A DNA stretch of 64,000 nucleotides, taken from Gloeomargarita sp. SKYG116. Lineage in GTDB: Bacteria; Cyanobacteriota; Cyanobacteriia; Gloeomargaritales; Gloeomargaritaceae. Positions 47,595-55,343 of this stretch are shown piece by piece. The stretch covers positions 18,524 to 82,523 of the forward strand of contig JANWVM010000002.1 in assembly GCA_025056115.1 (NCBI GenBank), written 5' to 3'. The position numbers and the translations under genes are program-made. The stretch's first letter is position 1. Every line of letters begins with the position of its first letter. The notes beneath the pieces were generated by a model. It saw only the letters and a list, made by a program, of their open reading frames with translations, did no database searches and was not told the DNA's origin.

Positions 47595-48713
47595 ATGTTC
47601 CTGGAGTTGGGGTTACTGTTTGCCCTAGGATGCCTGGGCAGTTTTGGACATTGCGTAGGCATGTGCGGTCCGGTCGTCGTTGCGATGGCGCTGGGACAAC
47701 GCGGACAACCGTGGCCGCAGCGACTACGGCAACAATTGGCATTGCACCTAGGGCGGTTGACGACCTATGCAGCGGTGGGGGCTGTGCTGGGCCAGGCAGG
47801 GTCGGTACTGGCGGCAGGTGGACAATTGGTCGGCATTGGCAGCGCTGTGCGCCAGGGGGTAACGGTGCTGGTGGGTCTGTTGCTGCTCCTTGGCGCTGGT
47901 CAACCCCGCTGGGGTCTCCCTTTACCCCAGAAATGGCCCCAGTCGCCATTGGGATTGGGCTTGTTGTGGGGGTTAATTCCGTGTGGTTTTTTGTATGCGG
48001 CGCAACTCCAGGCAGTAGCGAGTATGGCAGCGACCAAGGGAGCGCTGTTGATGCTGGCGTTTGGATTGGGCACAGTGCCAGTGTTACTGGGGTTGGGGCT
48101 ATGGCTGGGGCAAGTCAGTACCCAGGCCGGACAACGACTCAACCGCTGGGCGAGGCTGCTGACCCTGCTGATGGGGGGACTCATGCTGGCCCGCACCGAT
48201 GCCATGGTGGACGTCACGGGCTACGGCAGTCTCCTTCTCCTAGGCTTGGCATTAATAGCCCGTCCGATGCAGCGGCTCTGGCCAGGATTGCGGGCTGTGC
48301 GACGGGAATTGGGAGTCGCCGCGTTTGTCCTCGCCCTGGTCCATACGTTTTACAGGCTGGACCATACATTTCAGTGGGACATTGGGGGTGTTTGGTTTTT
48401 ACCGCAATCGTTGTTTTGGGGGGTGATGGCCGGTGTGCTGGCGCTGGGCATGATGTTGCCTTTGGCCATCACCAGTACCGATGGCTGGGTGCACCGGTTG
48501 GGACCGCGCTGGCGCCAACTGCACCAGTGGGTGGTAGCGATTTGGCTATTGGCCGCTGTGCACGTGCTGTTGTTGATGGGCTATCGCTGGGGCAGTCTGG
48601 GAACGGCTATGCTAATCATCGGGATAGTCAGTGTGTTGCTGGTGCGACAACGGTGGTGGTGGCGATGGTGGCGCAGGGAACAGTGGTATGAGCCGGCTGC
48701 TGGTGAGCGTTAG
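47595..48713 (+). CDS. SafE/UreH-like transporter fused to YedZ/FRE-like membrane domain
   Basis: A 372-residue polytopic protein. Residues 1-200 carry the SafE/UreH-type pattern with the cysteine motif GSFGHCVGMCGPVVVAMALG, the GLLWGLIPCGFLYAA repeat and six or so helices, as in sulfite/metal exporters of the CcdA/SafE clan. The C-terminal 150 residues look like a ferric-reductase-like membrane domain with histidines suitable as heme ligands (LVHTFYRLDH, LHQWVVAIWLLAAVH). The fusion suggests transmembrane thiol, metal or electron transfer. The next gene encodes a periplasmic Ig-like protein that overlaps it by 26 bases. Confidence 0.75.
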   Translation: MFLELGLLFALGCLGSFGHCVGMCGPVVVAMALGQRGQPWPQRLRQQLALHLGRLTTYAAVGAVLGQAGSVLAAGGQLVGIGSAVRQGVTVLVGLLLLLGAGQPRWGLPLPQKWPQSPLGLGLLWGLIPCGFLYAAQLQAVASMAATKGALLMLAFGLGTVPVLLGLGLWLGQVSTQAGQRLNRWARLLTLLMGGLMLARTDAMVDVTGYGSLLLLGLALIARPMQRLWPGLRAVRRELGVAAFVLALVHTFYRLDHTFQWDIGGVWFLPQSLFWGVMAGVLALGMMLPLAITSTDGWVHRLGPRWRQLHQWVVAIWLLAAVHVLLLMGYRWGSLGTAMLIIGIVSVLLVRQRWWWRWWRREQWYEPAAGER

Positions 48714-49098
48714 TTTGGTGACTGGGTTGACCTTGCCTGTGCAAGCGCACACGGTACAACGGGCTGGTGAGGTGGCGGCGCTCTGGCATGTGGAACCCAA
48801 TCACAATCCTCGGGCGGGGCAACCGGCCTTGGTGTGGGTCGCGCTTACTCGGCGGGGTGGTCAACCGATTCCCAACCGGCAGGTCGATTGTCGGCTGACC
48901 GTGCGCCGGGAACCCCAGGGCAAGGAAATGCTCACCACGCGGCTAGCAGGCATCAATGTGGAGCAGTATCGAGATACACCCTCGGCCAAAATCACTTTTC
49001 CCCAACCGGGGCGCTACCAACTGCTACTGGCTTGCCAACCTAAAATTGCAGGTCTGCGACCATTTCGCTTTGCGTACAGCGTGACCGTGGGACGTTAG
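48688..49098 (+). CDS. Secreted Ig-like (FixH-like) protein coupled to the SafE/YedZ fusion
   Basis: A 136-residue protein starting MSRLLVSVSLVTGLTLPVQA with a clear signal peptide. The mature part begins HTVQRAGEVAALWHVEPNHN and is all-beta, resembling the Ig-like periplasmic domains of FixH/YtkA-type proteins. Two cysteines remain (DCRLTV and LLACQP), possibly forming a disulfide. It overlaps the previous gene by 26 bases, so the two are translated together and the protein is likely a periplasmic partner of the transporter. The metal or redox ligand is unknown. Confidence 0.72.
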   Translation: MSRLLVSVSLVTGLTLPVQAHTVQRAGEVAALWHVEPNHNPRAGQPALVWVALTRRGGQPIPNRQVDCRLTVRREPQGKEMLTTRLAGINVEQYRDTPSAKITFPQPGRYQLLLACQPKIAGLRPFRFAYSVTVGR

Positions 49099-49101
49099 AA
49101 G

Positions 49102-49859
49102 ATGCCAGTGTTCAAAAAAGCCCTGAAAGCTATCCTGCCTCCCTCTATTCGCAGACCACTCAAACAGGCGATGTACCGGGTGCTGAGTATTTTTCGACCT
49201 GAGTTGACTCCTATTAGAAAAACGGCTTTTGAATTGAGTGAACTGGTGCCGCTGCTGGGGAAAGACAACCCAGTTATTTTAGAAATTGGCTGTAACAATG
49301 GTGGGCATACTGCGCAGTTTTTAGAGTTATTTCCGCGAGCAAGCATCTACTGCTTTGAACCCGATCCACGTGCCTGTGCCGCTTTTCGAGGAAGGCTGGG
49401 TGCCGATCCGCGGGTGCGACTTTATGAGATGGCTATCTCCAACCAGGACGGAGAAATTGACTTTTTCATGAGCGACACCCATCCGGAAGCGGGATTGCCC
49501 TATAGCTGGTATGACTCTGGTTCGATTCGTCCCCCGAAAAAGCATCTCGAATTTTTTCCTTGGATTACGTTTGAAAAAACTATCAAAGTCCAACGTAGCG
49601 GCTCGATACTTGGTGCCAGGAACACCAGATTGACGTGGTTGATTTTATCTGGGCAGATGTGCAGGGTGCGGAAGTGGATTTAATCCAAGGGGGTCAACAG
49701 ACGCTAGCGAAAACTCGCTACTTTTACACAGAGTATTCCAGTGAAGAACTGTATGAGGGACAAATTAACCTGGCAACCCTCTTGAAATTGCTGCCTGATT
49801 TCAAGCTGGTTTATCGGTTTGGAGGGGATGTTTTACTCAAAAACCAGCGGCTAAAATAA
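49102..49859 (+). pseudogene. FkbM-family methyltransferase with a frameshift
   Basis: The first frame (MPVFKKALKAILPPSIRRPL) carries the SAM-binding motif ILEIGCNNGGHTAQFLELFP and CFEPDPRACAAFRGRL, typical of FkbM methyltransferases, up to TIKVQ near 49593. The matching continuation is found in another frame: RLDTWCQEHQIDVVDFIWAD, then VQGAEVDLIQGGQQTLAKTR to a stop at 49859. One base appears to be missing between about 49594 and 49604, so an intact gene of about 252 codons has been split. Expression as two halves would lack a complete fold. A sequencing error is possible. Confidence 0.8.
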
Positions 49860-49887
49860 GGTGGCGCGGGCAAAAGGAGCAAGGCAG

Positions 49888-51294
49888 ATGGAAACGATTC
49901 GCTTTGGCACCGATGGCTGGCGGGGGGTCATCGCCCGGGAATTTACCTTTGACCGGGTGGCGCGAGTAGCGGTTGCTGCTGCCGAAGTTTTAGCTGAAGC
50001 GCATGCTAATCCACAGGCGCCGCTATTGGTCGGCTATGACCGGCGATTTTTGTCGGAGGAATTTGCGCAGGCGGCGGCCCAAGCAGCAGCGGCAGCGGGA
50101 TTTCGGGTGTTGCTAGCCAGCCAGGCAGCTTCTACACCGGCCTTTAGTTATGGGGTGCGGCATCACGGAGCGATGGGCGCGCTGGTTATTACTGCCAGTC
50201 ACAACCCCCCTGTCTACAACGGCCTGAAAGTGAAGGGCGCGTTTGGGGGTTCGATCCCGCCCGAAATGACGCAACAAATCGAAATGCGGTTGGCGCAACC
50301 GGCAGTTGACCGTCCTGGTGGAACGGTGATGTCCTTTGACCCCTGGCCCGACTATGTGCAGGCGTTGCAACAGCAGGTAGATGTACCTGGCATCCGCGCC
50401 GGTCTCCAGCACTGGCAAGTATGGGTGGACCCCATGCACGGGGCGGCAGCCGGGGGATTGACGCGCATTCTGGGTCAGGCGGTACAAGAAATTCGCACGC
50501 AACGGGATGTGTTGTTTGGAGGACATCCGCCAGAACCGCTACCGCCCTACCTGGAGGAGTTACGCACCACCATGCAACAGCATCGCGGCCATCAGGTGGG
50601 TCTGGTGTTTGATGGGGATGGCGACCGGATTGCCGCAATGGATGGCCAAGGTCAATTTTTGTCTCCCCAGGTGCTGATTCCGGTACTCATCGAACATCTG
50701 GCCCAGCGACGGGGGTTGCAGGGGACGGTGGTCAAAACCATTAGCGGTTCGGAATTGATTGCCAAAACGGCTGCCTACTACGGCCTGCCAGTGGTGGAAA
50801 CTCCCATTGGCTTTAAGTACATCGCCCAGGAGATGCTCAAGGGGGGTGTGTTGCTGGGCGGGGAAGAATCCGGCGGCATTGGCTATGGGCACTATCTGCC
50901 GGAGCGGGATGCGCTGCTGTCGGCCCTGTATCTGCTGGAAGCCGTCGCCATGACCCAAAAACCTCTGGAAGTCCTGTACCGGGAATTACAAGCAAAAACC
51001 GGGTTCACCAGCGTCTATAACCGGATTGACCTGCACCTCAGCGATGCCAGTTGCCGCGACCGCTTGCTCCAGGAACTGGCTAACCATGCCCCCACCACCA
51101 TTGCCGAAACACCTGTTGTGAAAACTTGGAGTGGCGATGGCTACAAGTTCTACTTGGCCGACCAGAGTTGGTTACTGATTCGCTTCAGCGGCACGGAACC
51201 CCTGTTGCGTTTGTACTGCGAATCTCCCACACCCGAACGGGGACAGGCTATTCTCGCTTGGGCACGCCACTGGGCTGAATCAACCGCACAATGA
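49888..51294 (+). CDS. Phosphohexomutase (phosphoglucomutase/phosphomannomutase family)
   Basis: A 468-residue protein (METIRFGTDGWRGVIAREFT) starting at ATG 49888 after AAAGGAGC. The catalytic phosphoserine is in ITASHNPPVYNGLK, the magnesium loop in VFDGDGDRIAAMD, the sugar loop in GGEESGGIGYG, and the phosphate loop in RFSGTEPLLRLY. It should interconvert hexose 1- and 6-phosphates, feeding glycogen and exopolysaccharide synthesis. The short size and start resemble bacterial PMM/PGM. The frame is open 9 codons further upstream, but 49888 fits the family. Confidence 0.92.
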   Translation: METIRFGTDGWRGVIAREFTFDRVARVAVAAAEVLAEAHANPQAPLLVGYDRRFLSEEFAQAAAQAAAAAGFRVLLASQAASTPAFSYGVRHHGAMGALVITASHNPPVYNGLKVKGAFGGSIPPEMTQQIEMRLAQPAVDRPGGTVMSFDPWPDYVQALQQQVDVPGIRAGLQHWQVWVDPMHGAAAGGLTRILGQAVQEIRTQRDVLFGGHPPEPLPPYLEELRTTMQQHRGHQVGLVFDGDGDRIAAMDGQGQFLSPQVLIPVLIEHLAQRRGLQGTVVKTISGSELIAKTAAYYGLPVVETPIGFKYIAQEMLKGGVLLGGEESGGIGYGHYLPERDALLSALYLLEAVAMTQKPLEVLYRELQAKTGFTSVYNRIDLHLSDASCRDRLLQELANHAPTTIAETPVVKTWSGDGYKFYLADQSWLLIRFSGTEPLLRLYCESPTPERGQAILAWARHWAESTAQ

Positions 51295-51739
51295 GTGTGT
51301 CGCCCACTTTGAGACCCAACTCCTGGGCGCGGCCTGGCGCGAGTTCAATCACAGCATCCACCAAGCCATCAGGGCCATAGGTTGGACAGGGGTTACGCCT
51401 GCAGGGAGGCACGTTGGGGTAAATAGCGATCACCTTGTTTTCGTAGAGAAACACCATGTCAATCGGCGCGCGCATATTTTTCATCCAGAACTGCACAGGC
51501 CGGGGCGGGTAGAAAGGAAACAGCATCCCCCGGTTCGGTTCCAGTCGTTCGCGGTACATCAAACCGAGGGTTTGCTGCTCCGGCGTCCAGGCCACTTCCA
51601 GCAGAATCCGTTGCCCATTGTGTTGGAACTGCGCCCGGATGGGTAAATGCTGGGGTTTTTGGGCCAAAGCAGCGGCTCCTGTGAGGACACATGCCAGCAC
51701 CACACTGCTGAGGTAGGCTTTAAGGCTCCCGGAGAACAT
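51248..51739 (-). CDS. Secreted DUF192-domain protein
   Basis: A 163-residue protein with a signal peptide (SLKAYLSSVVLACVLTGAAA) and a DUF192 domain: LEVAWTPEQQTLGLMYRERL, RGMLFPFYPPRPVQFWMKNM and PIDMVFLYENKVIAIYPNVP. DUF192 proteins are small envelope proteins of unknown function. It overlaps the phosphohexomutase 3' end by 47 bases and the upstream OmpR-type gene by 20 bases. Confidence 0.9.
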   Translation of the reverse strand: MFSGSLKAYLSSVVLACVLTGAAALAQKPQHLPIRAQFQHNGQRILLEVAWTPEQQTLGLMYRERLEPNRGMLFPFYPPRPVQFWMKNMRAPIDMVFLYENKVIAIYPNVPPCRRNPCPTYGPDGLVDAVIELAPGRAQELGLKVGDTLIVRLIQPSGVPKRE

Positions 51740-52391
51740 AGCCCACGCCCCGCACGGTTTGGATCAGGTGTTTTTCCCCCGGTTGGTCGAGCTTCAAGCG
51801 CAAATAACGCACATAGACTTCAATCACGTTGGACTCATGCACCGATTGGTAGCCCCACACATGCTCCATAATTTCTTCTCGCGTTAGGACTCGCCCAGGA
51901 TTTTGCATGAGGAATTTCAGCAATTCAAACTCCTTCATGGTCAGTTGAATTTGCCGCTTTTTCCGCAGGGCCACCCGCGTGTTGAGGTCGAGCGTCAAGT
52001 CGGCAAACGTGAGGTACTCCGTCGGGCCGGTTTGGGGTTGCACATAGAGATTCAACCAGCGCCGCAATTCTTTCCGGGGGTAGGGAGCGCTCAAGTAATC
52101 CCACGCGCCAGCTTCCAGACAAGCAATCCGTTCCTCCAGGCTATCGCCCGTTGTCAAGAGCAGGATAGGCAGATGGGGATGGCTTTGGCTCACCTGACGA
52201 CAGAGAGCAAGCCCTGCTGGACTGGCTTCAACCATCAACAGGGACGCGTAGGCCAGAGATGCGGCTGCTGTGCTTGGGTCTGGCAGAACCTGGCAAGTGT
52301 ATCCCGCCTCCTGCAACTCCGCGCTGAGATGTTGACAGGTGGCCGCATCGCCACAGACCAAAAGGACTTGCGCTCCCTGTTGTTCAGCCAT
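51720..52391 (-). CDS. OmpR-family regulator with a pseudo-receiver domain
   Basis: A 223-residue protein (MAEQQGAQVLLVCGDAATCQ). The C-terminal winged helix is complete (LDLNTRVALRKKRQIQLTMK, then VWGYQSVHESNVIEVYVRYL and LIQTVRGVGYVL). The N-terminal receiver is altered: the acidic pair is Cys13-Gly14, the phospho-acceptor position is Glu55 (LLMVEAS), the loop after it is shortened, and the conserved Lys is Ala102 (LSAPY). It therefore cannot be phosphorylated in the usual way. NblR-type atypical regulators are the nearest idea. ATG 52391 is preferred over 52451. Confidence 0.85.
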   Translation of the reverse strand: MAEQQGAQVLLVCGDAATCQHLSAELQEAGYTCQVLPDPSTAAASLAYASLLMVEASPAGLALCRQVSQSHPHLPILLLTTGDSLEERIACLEAGAWDYLSAPYPRKELRRWLNLYVQPQTGPTEYLTFADLTLDLNTRVALRKKRQIQLTMKEFELLKFLMQNPGRVLTREEIMEHVWGYQSVHESNVIEVYVRYLRLKLDQPGEKHLIQTVRGVGYVLREP

Positions 52392-52500
52392 TGTCGCTCG
52401 TCCCCAAGCCAGCCCATCGGTCACCGTAGCGAGTTTGGTACGCGAACGCATGGTTCATCAGCGCACTACACTTGAAGATCAAGACCGCAGTGTAACCGTG

Positions 52501-53262
52501 ATGTTCCTCGCCATTGCCAATCACAAAGGAGGGGTGGGCAAAACTACTTCTACTTTAGCGCTCGGTGGCCTGTTGGCGGAATCCGACCCCTGTTTACTGA
52601 TTGACCTGGACCCCCAAGCCAATCTGACGACTGGTTTAGGCGTGGAATTGCCAGAGCAATCGCCCGGCGTCTATCACTGGTTAATCGGTCACCTACCTGC
52701 TGCCCAGGTCATTCAAAAAACGGCCAGCGGAATTTATCTCATTCCTGCCGATGCACATCTCACCCGCGCCGAGATGGAGCTATTGCAAAAAAGCGGTGCT
52801 TTTTACACCCTGCGTGACCGTTTGACAGGCTTGCAGCGGCAATTTCGCTACGTACTCATAGACTGTCCCCCGAGTCGCGGGGTGCTGACCATCAACGCCT
52901 TAGCTGCCGCCGATTACGTGTTAATTCCTGTGCAGTGTCAATTTTTTGCCCTCAAGGGATTGACCGCTCTCTTGGAAACCGTGCAGCATGTGCAACGCCG
53001 GCTCAATCCCAAGTTGAAAATTTTAGGCGTATTACCCACTATGGCCGAACTGCAAACCATCATGACCCAGGATGTGATGAGCGCCCTGAAAAACCAACCT
53101 GAATTTCACGTGTTTCCCCCCATACCTAAATCGGTTAAATTCCCCGAATCTAACCTTGCTGGCGAACCCATCCATCGCTACACCAATGACCCCCGCCTGT
53201 TAACCCCGCTGCGAGAACTAGTAAAGTACATTAAGAATATTCAGCAGCAAGCTCAACAGTGA
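52501..53262 (+). CDS. parA: ParA/Soj-family partition ATPase
   Basis: A 253-residue protein starting MFLAIANHKGGVGKTTST with the deviant Walker A (KGGVGKTT), then LLIDLDPQANLTTGLGV and YVLIDCPPSRGVLTINALAA. The class, with no N-terminal HTH, is like chromosomal Soj or plasmid type Ib ParA. The ATG at 52501 is favoured; a GTG three bases earlier also fits. It overlaps the following small RHH-like gene by 4 bases. No parB is present; no parS-like repeat was recognised in the short upstream region. Confidence 0.92.
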   Translation: MFLAIANHKGGVGKTTSTLALGGLLAESDPCLLIDLDPQANLTTGLGVELPEQSPGVYHWLIGHLPAAQVIQKTASGIYLIPADAHLTRAEMELLQKSGAFYTLRDRLTGLQRQFRYVLIDCPPSRGVLTINALAAADYVLIPVQCQFFALKGLTALLETVQHVQRRLNPKLKILGVLPTMAELQTIMTQDVMSALKNQPEFHVFPPIPKSVKFPESNLAGEPIHRYTNDPRLLTPLRELVKYIKNIQQQAQQ

Positions 53263-53540
53263 AACCTCGTCCCCGTCTCACAGCCGACAACAACCCCCTG
53301 CAACGTCGCCCAACCGCTCCCGATACAGCATTGCCGACGCCTGCTACCACCGCCGGTTTTAGCTATTCCATTCCCGAGGACCTGCGTCCCCAACTCCAAG
53401 CTCTGCAGCAACGCTGGCAACTCAGCGAAGCAGAAATTGTGGAGTACGCCCTGCGCTTCCTTTTGGCCCAGACCCAGCGGCGACCCATTGCACCCCATCT
53501 GCCTACCGACAACGACCACCTCATGGAATTTTTGGACTAG
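53259..53540 (+). CDS. Small ribbon-helix-helix-like protein coupled to ParA
   Basis: A 93-residue protein with a GTG start overlapping the parA stop. The first 35 residues are basic and Pro/Thr-rich (MKPRPRLTADNNPLQRRPTA). The rest reads as a strand (FSYSIPEDL) and two helices (RPQLQALQQRWQL and SEAEIVEYALRFLLAQ), the pattern of MetJ/Arc/CopG ribbon-helix-helix proteins. It could be the centromere-binding partner (ParG/CopG-type) of the ParA ATPase. This is inference from fold pattern and coupling only. Confidence 0.65.
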   Translation: MKPRPRLTADNNPLQRRPTAPDTALPTPATTAGFSYSIPEDLRPQLQALQQRWQLSEAEIVEYALRFLLAQTQRRPIAPHLPTDNDHLMEFLD

Positions 53541-54049
53541 GGCCGTAGGGGTTCAAAGGATTGCATAACGCCAGTGTAAATTGGGGGCAAGATGCCCTGT
53601 TGAAACGCCCGCAACGGCCCGCTCATCCCTACTGTGTAAACCCGTTCGTTGGCATAGACAAACAAAAACCAGCGGTGTAAATCTTCCGGCGCCTTGCCAG
53701 GACGGATGACTTCTTCCGCGCGAAACCCTAAACCATTGCGCACAGAGACAGGGGTGACATTGGTAAACAGTGGGTCGTCTTTGTATTTTTTGAGATGCGT
53801 GGAGAAAGCAGTAGCCGCATTGGGCATGGATTCCGTGTGGACATAAATAGTCGTAGGCGTGGGCAAACGTGGGCCAATCCACGAGCCAGCAGCCGTCTGT
53901 TGAAATTCCACCGGCACCCGCAAGCGATAACCCTGAGTCGGGTCGGTATAGAGCACCGTTTGCCCAGAAAACAGAGACTGGCTGAGCAATGCCGACGGCG
54001 CTAGGACAAGTAAGCCAGTTAAAATTAGAAAATTAATCATGGTAATCAT
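53537..54049 (-). CDS. Secreted protein, PsbP-like fold possible
   Basis: A 170-residue protein with a signal peptide (INFLILTGLLVLAPSALLSQ). The body begins TDPTQGYRLRVPVEFQQTA, like PsbP-type domains (a Tyr-x-Leu-x-x-Pro-x-x-Phe motif), followed by TTIYVHTESMPNAATAFSTH and a helix-strand pattern. No metal-binding residues are obvious. A role in photosystem or lumen is possible but unproven. Two ATGs 9 bases apart (54049 and 54040) are both possible starts. Confidence 0.65.
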   Translation of the reverse strand: MITMINFLILTGLLVLAPSALLSQSLFSGQTVLYTDPTQGYRLRVPVEFQQTAAGSWIGPRLPTPTTIYVHTESMPNAATAFSTHLKKYKDDPLFTNVTPVSVRNGLGFRAEEVIRPGKAPEDLHRWFLFVYANERVYTVGMSGPLRAFQQGILPPIYTGVMQSFEPLRP

Positions 54050-54364
54050 GGGGCATCAGTGATCAATCAGGGCGGAACTATATCTAGGCCATTTCTGCTT
54101 GTCATACCCTTGGGTTGCAGGGCGTGGTCTCACCTTTGGATTTTTTCTCATCTCTCTACAAACTGAAGCATATACAAGGGAGTAGATAGACAGTCCAGCA
54201 TACAAGTTTCCGGCGCCTCTGTAGACCGACTTTACGTGGGCATTTGCACAGTTGCGACCAGGGAGCACCAGCTTTCGCGAAGGCCATCGTTATAATGGGG
54301 GCTATGACGCAGCGCTTGCCAGCAGCACAGCTCGTGAATTGCGTGGTGAGAGGGAGGAGTCAAG
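54050..54364 (+). promoter_or_regulatory. Intergenic region with dapA promoter
   Basis: 315 bases between divergent genes. A consensus -10 TATAAT lies at 54291-54296; a -35 is weak. A leader of about 60 bases follows, ending in GAGGGAGGAG six bases before the TTG start of dapA. No small gene, tRNA or riboswitch is recognised in the rest. Confidence 0.5.
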
Positions 54365-55276
54365 TTGATTGAACAGGCCCGCCACCCCCGCTTTGGTCGG
54401 GTGATTACGGCAATGGTGACGCCCTTTGATGCGCAGGGGCAAGTGAACTACGAATTGGCGGAGCGACTGGCATTGCATTTGCTGGAGCAGGGAAGCGATG
54501 CGTTGGTGCTGGCGGGAACGACGGGCGAATCGCCGACGCTCACTTGGGAAGAGGAGTACGAGTTGTTTCGGGTGGTGAAAAACGCTGTGGGCGACCGGGC
54601 GGCTGTCCTGGCTGGAACCGGGGCCAACAGCACCCATGAGGCAGTCACAGCAACGATGAAGGCTGCGCAGATGGGGCTGGACGGGAGTTTGCAGGTGGTG
54701 CCCTACTACAACAAGCCCCCCCAAGCTGGATTGCTGGCCCACTTTCGGACGATTGCGCGGGCGGTGCCGGATTTCCCCCTCATGCTCTACAACATCCCCG
54801 GGCGCACCAGCGTGAACCTGCTACCGGAGACAGTGGCCCAACTGGTGGAGAGTGAACCCAATATCGTCGCCATCAAGGAAGCGAGCGGAAATCTGGAGCA
54901 AGTGGCCCACCTACGGCGTCTCGTGCCGGCGGAACGGCTGGACATCTACTCGGGAGATGACAGTTTGACGTTGCCGCTGCTGGCAGTTGGCGCGGTCGGC
55001 GTGGTGAGCGTGGCGAGTCATCTGGTGGGCAAGACGATTCAGCAGATGATTCAAGCGTTTATGGCGGGACAACCAGAGCAAGCTCGCGCCCTGTACAATG
55101 AGATATATCCCCTCTGTAAGGCGTTGTTTGTGACGACGAATCCCATCCCACTTAAGCGCGCGTTGGAATGGATGGGCTGGCCGGTAGGGTCGCCGCGTTT
55201 GCCGTTGGTGCCGGCTTCGCCAGAGGTGGAACAGGTTTTGCGCCCGGTGATGCAACAGTTGCAACTGGTGGCCTGA
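54365..55276 (+). CDS. dapA: 4-hydroxy-tetrahydrodipicolinate synthase
   Basis: A 303-residue TIM-barrel protein ([20 protein letters not shown]). It has the substrate loop [14 protein letters not shown], the [13 protein letters not shown] segment with the catalytic tyrosine, [16 protein letters not shown], and the Schiff-base Lys in [14 protein letters not shown]. It condenses pyruvate with aspartate semialdehyde, the first committed lysine/diaminopimelate step. TTG 54365 is chosen because a strong GGGAGGAG site sits six bases before it. Confidence 0.96.
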   Translation: MIEQARHPRFGRVITAMVTPFDAQGQVNYELAERLALHLLEQGSDALVLAGTTGESPTLTWEEEYELFRVVKNAVGDRAAVLAGTGANSTHEAVTATMKAAQMGLDGSLQVVPYYNKPPQAGLLAHFRTIARAVPDFPLMLYNIPGRTSVNLLPETVAQLVESEPNIVAIKEASGNLEQVAHLRRLVPAERLDIYSGDDSLTLPLLAVGAVGVVSVASHLVGKTIQQMIQAFMAGQPEQARALYNEIYPLCKALFVTTNPIPLKRALEWMGWPVGSPRLPLVPASPEVEQVLRPVMQQLQLVA

Positions 55277-55343
55277 CAAGTTTCGCTCCCAAGCTCAGGG
55301 GGTGAACCGTGCTCATATCACTTGTACTGTCGTAAAGGAGCCT

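Noticed and set aside
47324..48691. 455-codon plus-strand ORF
   Set aside because: Shadow of ribD and the SafE-like gene; Gly/Ala/Arg-rich with no recognisable motif, while the true genes carry strong family signatures.
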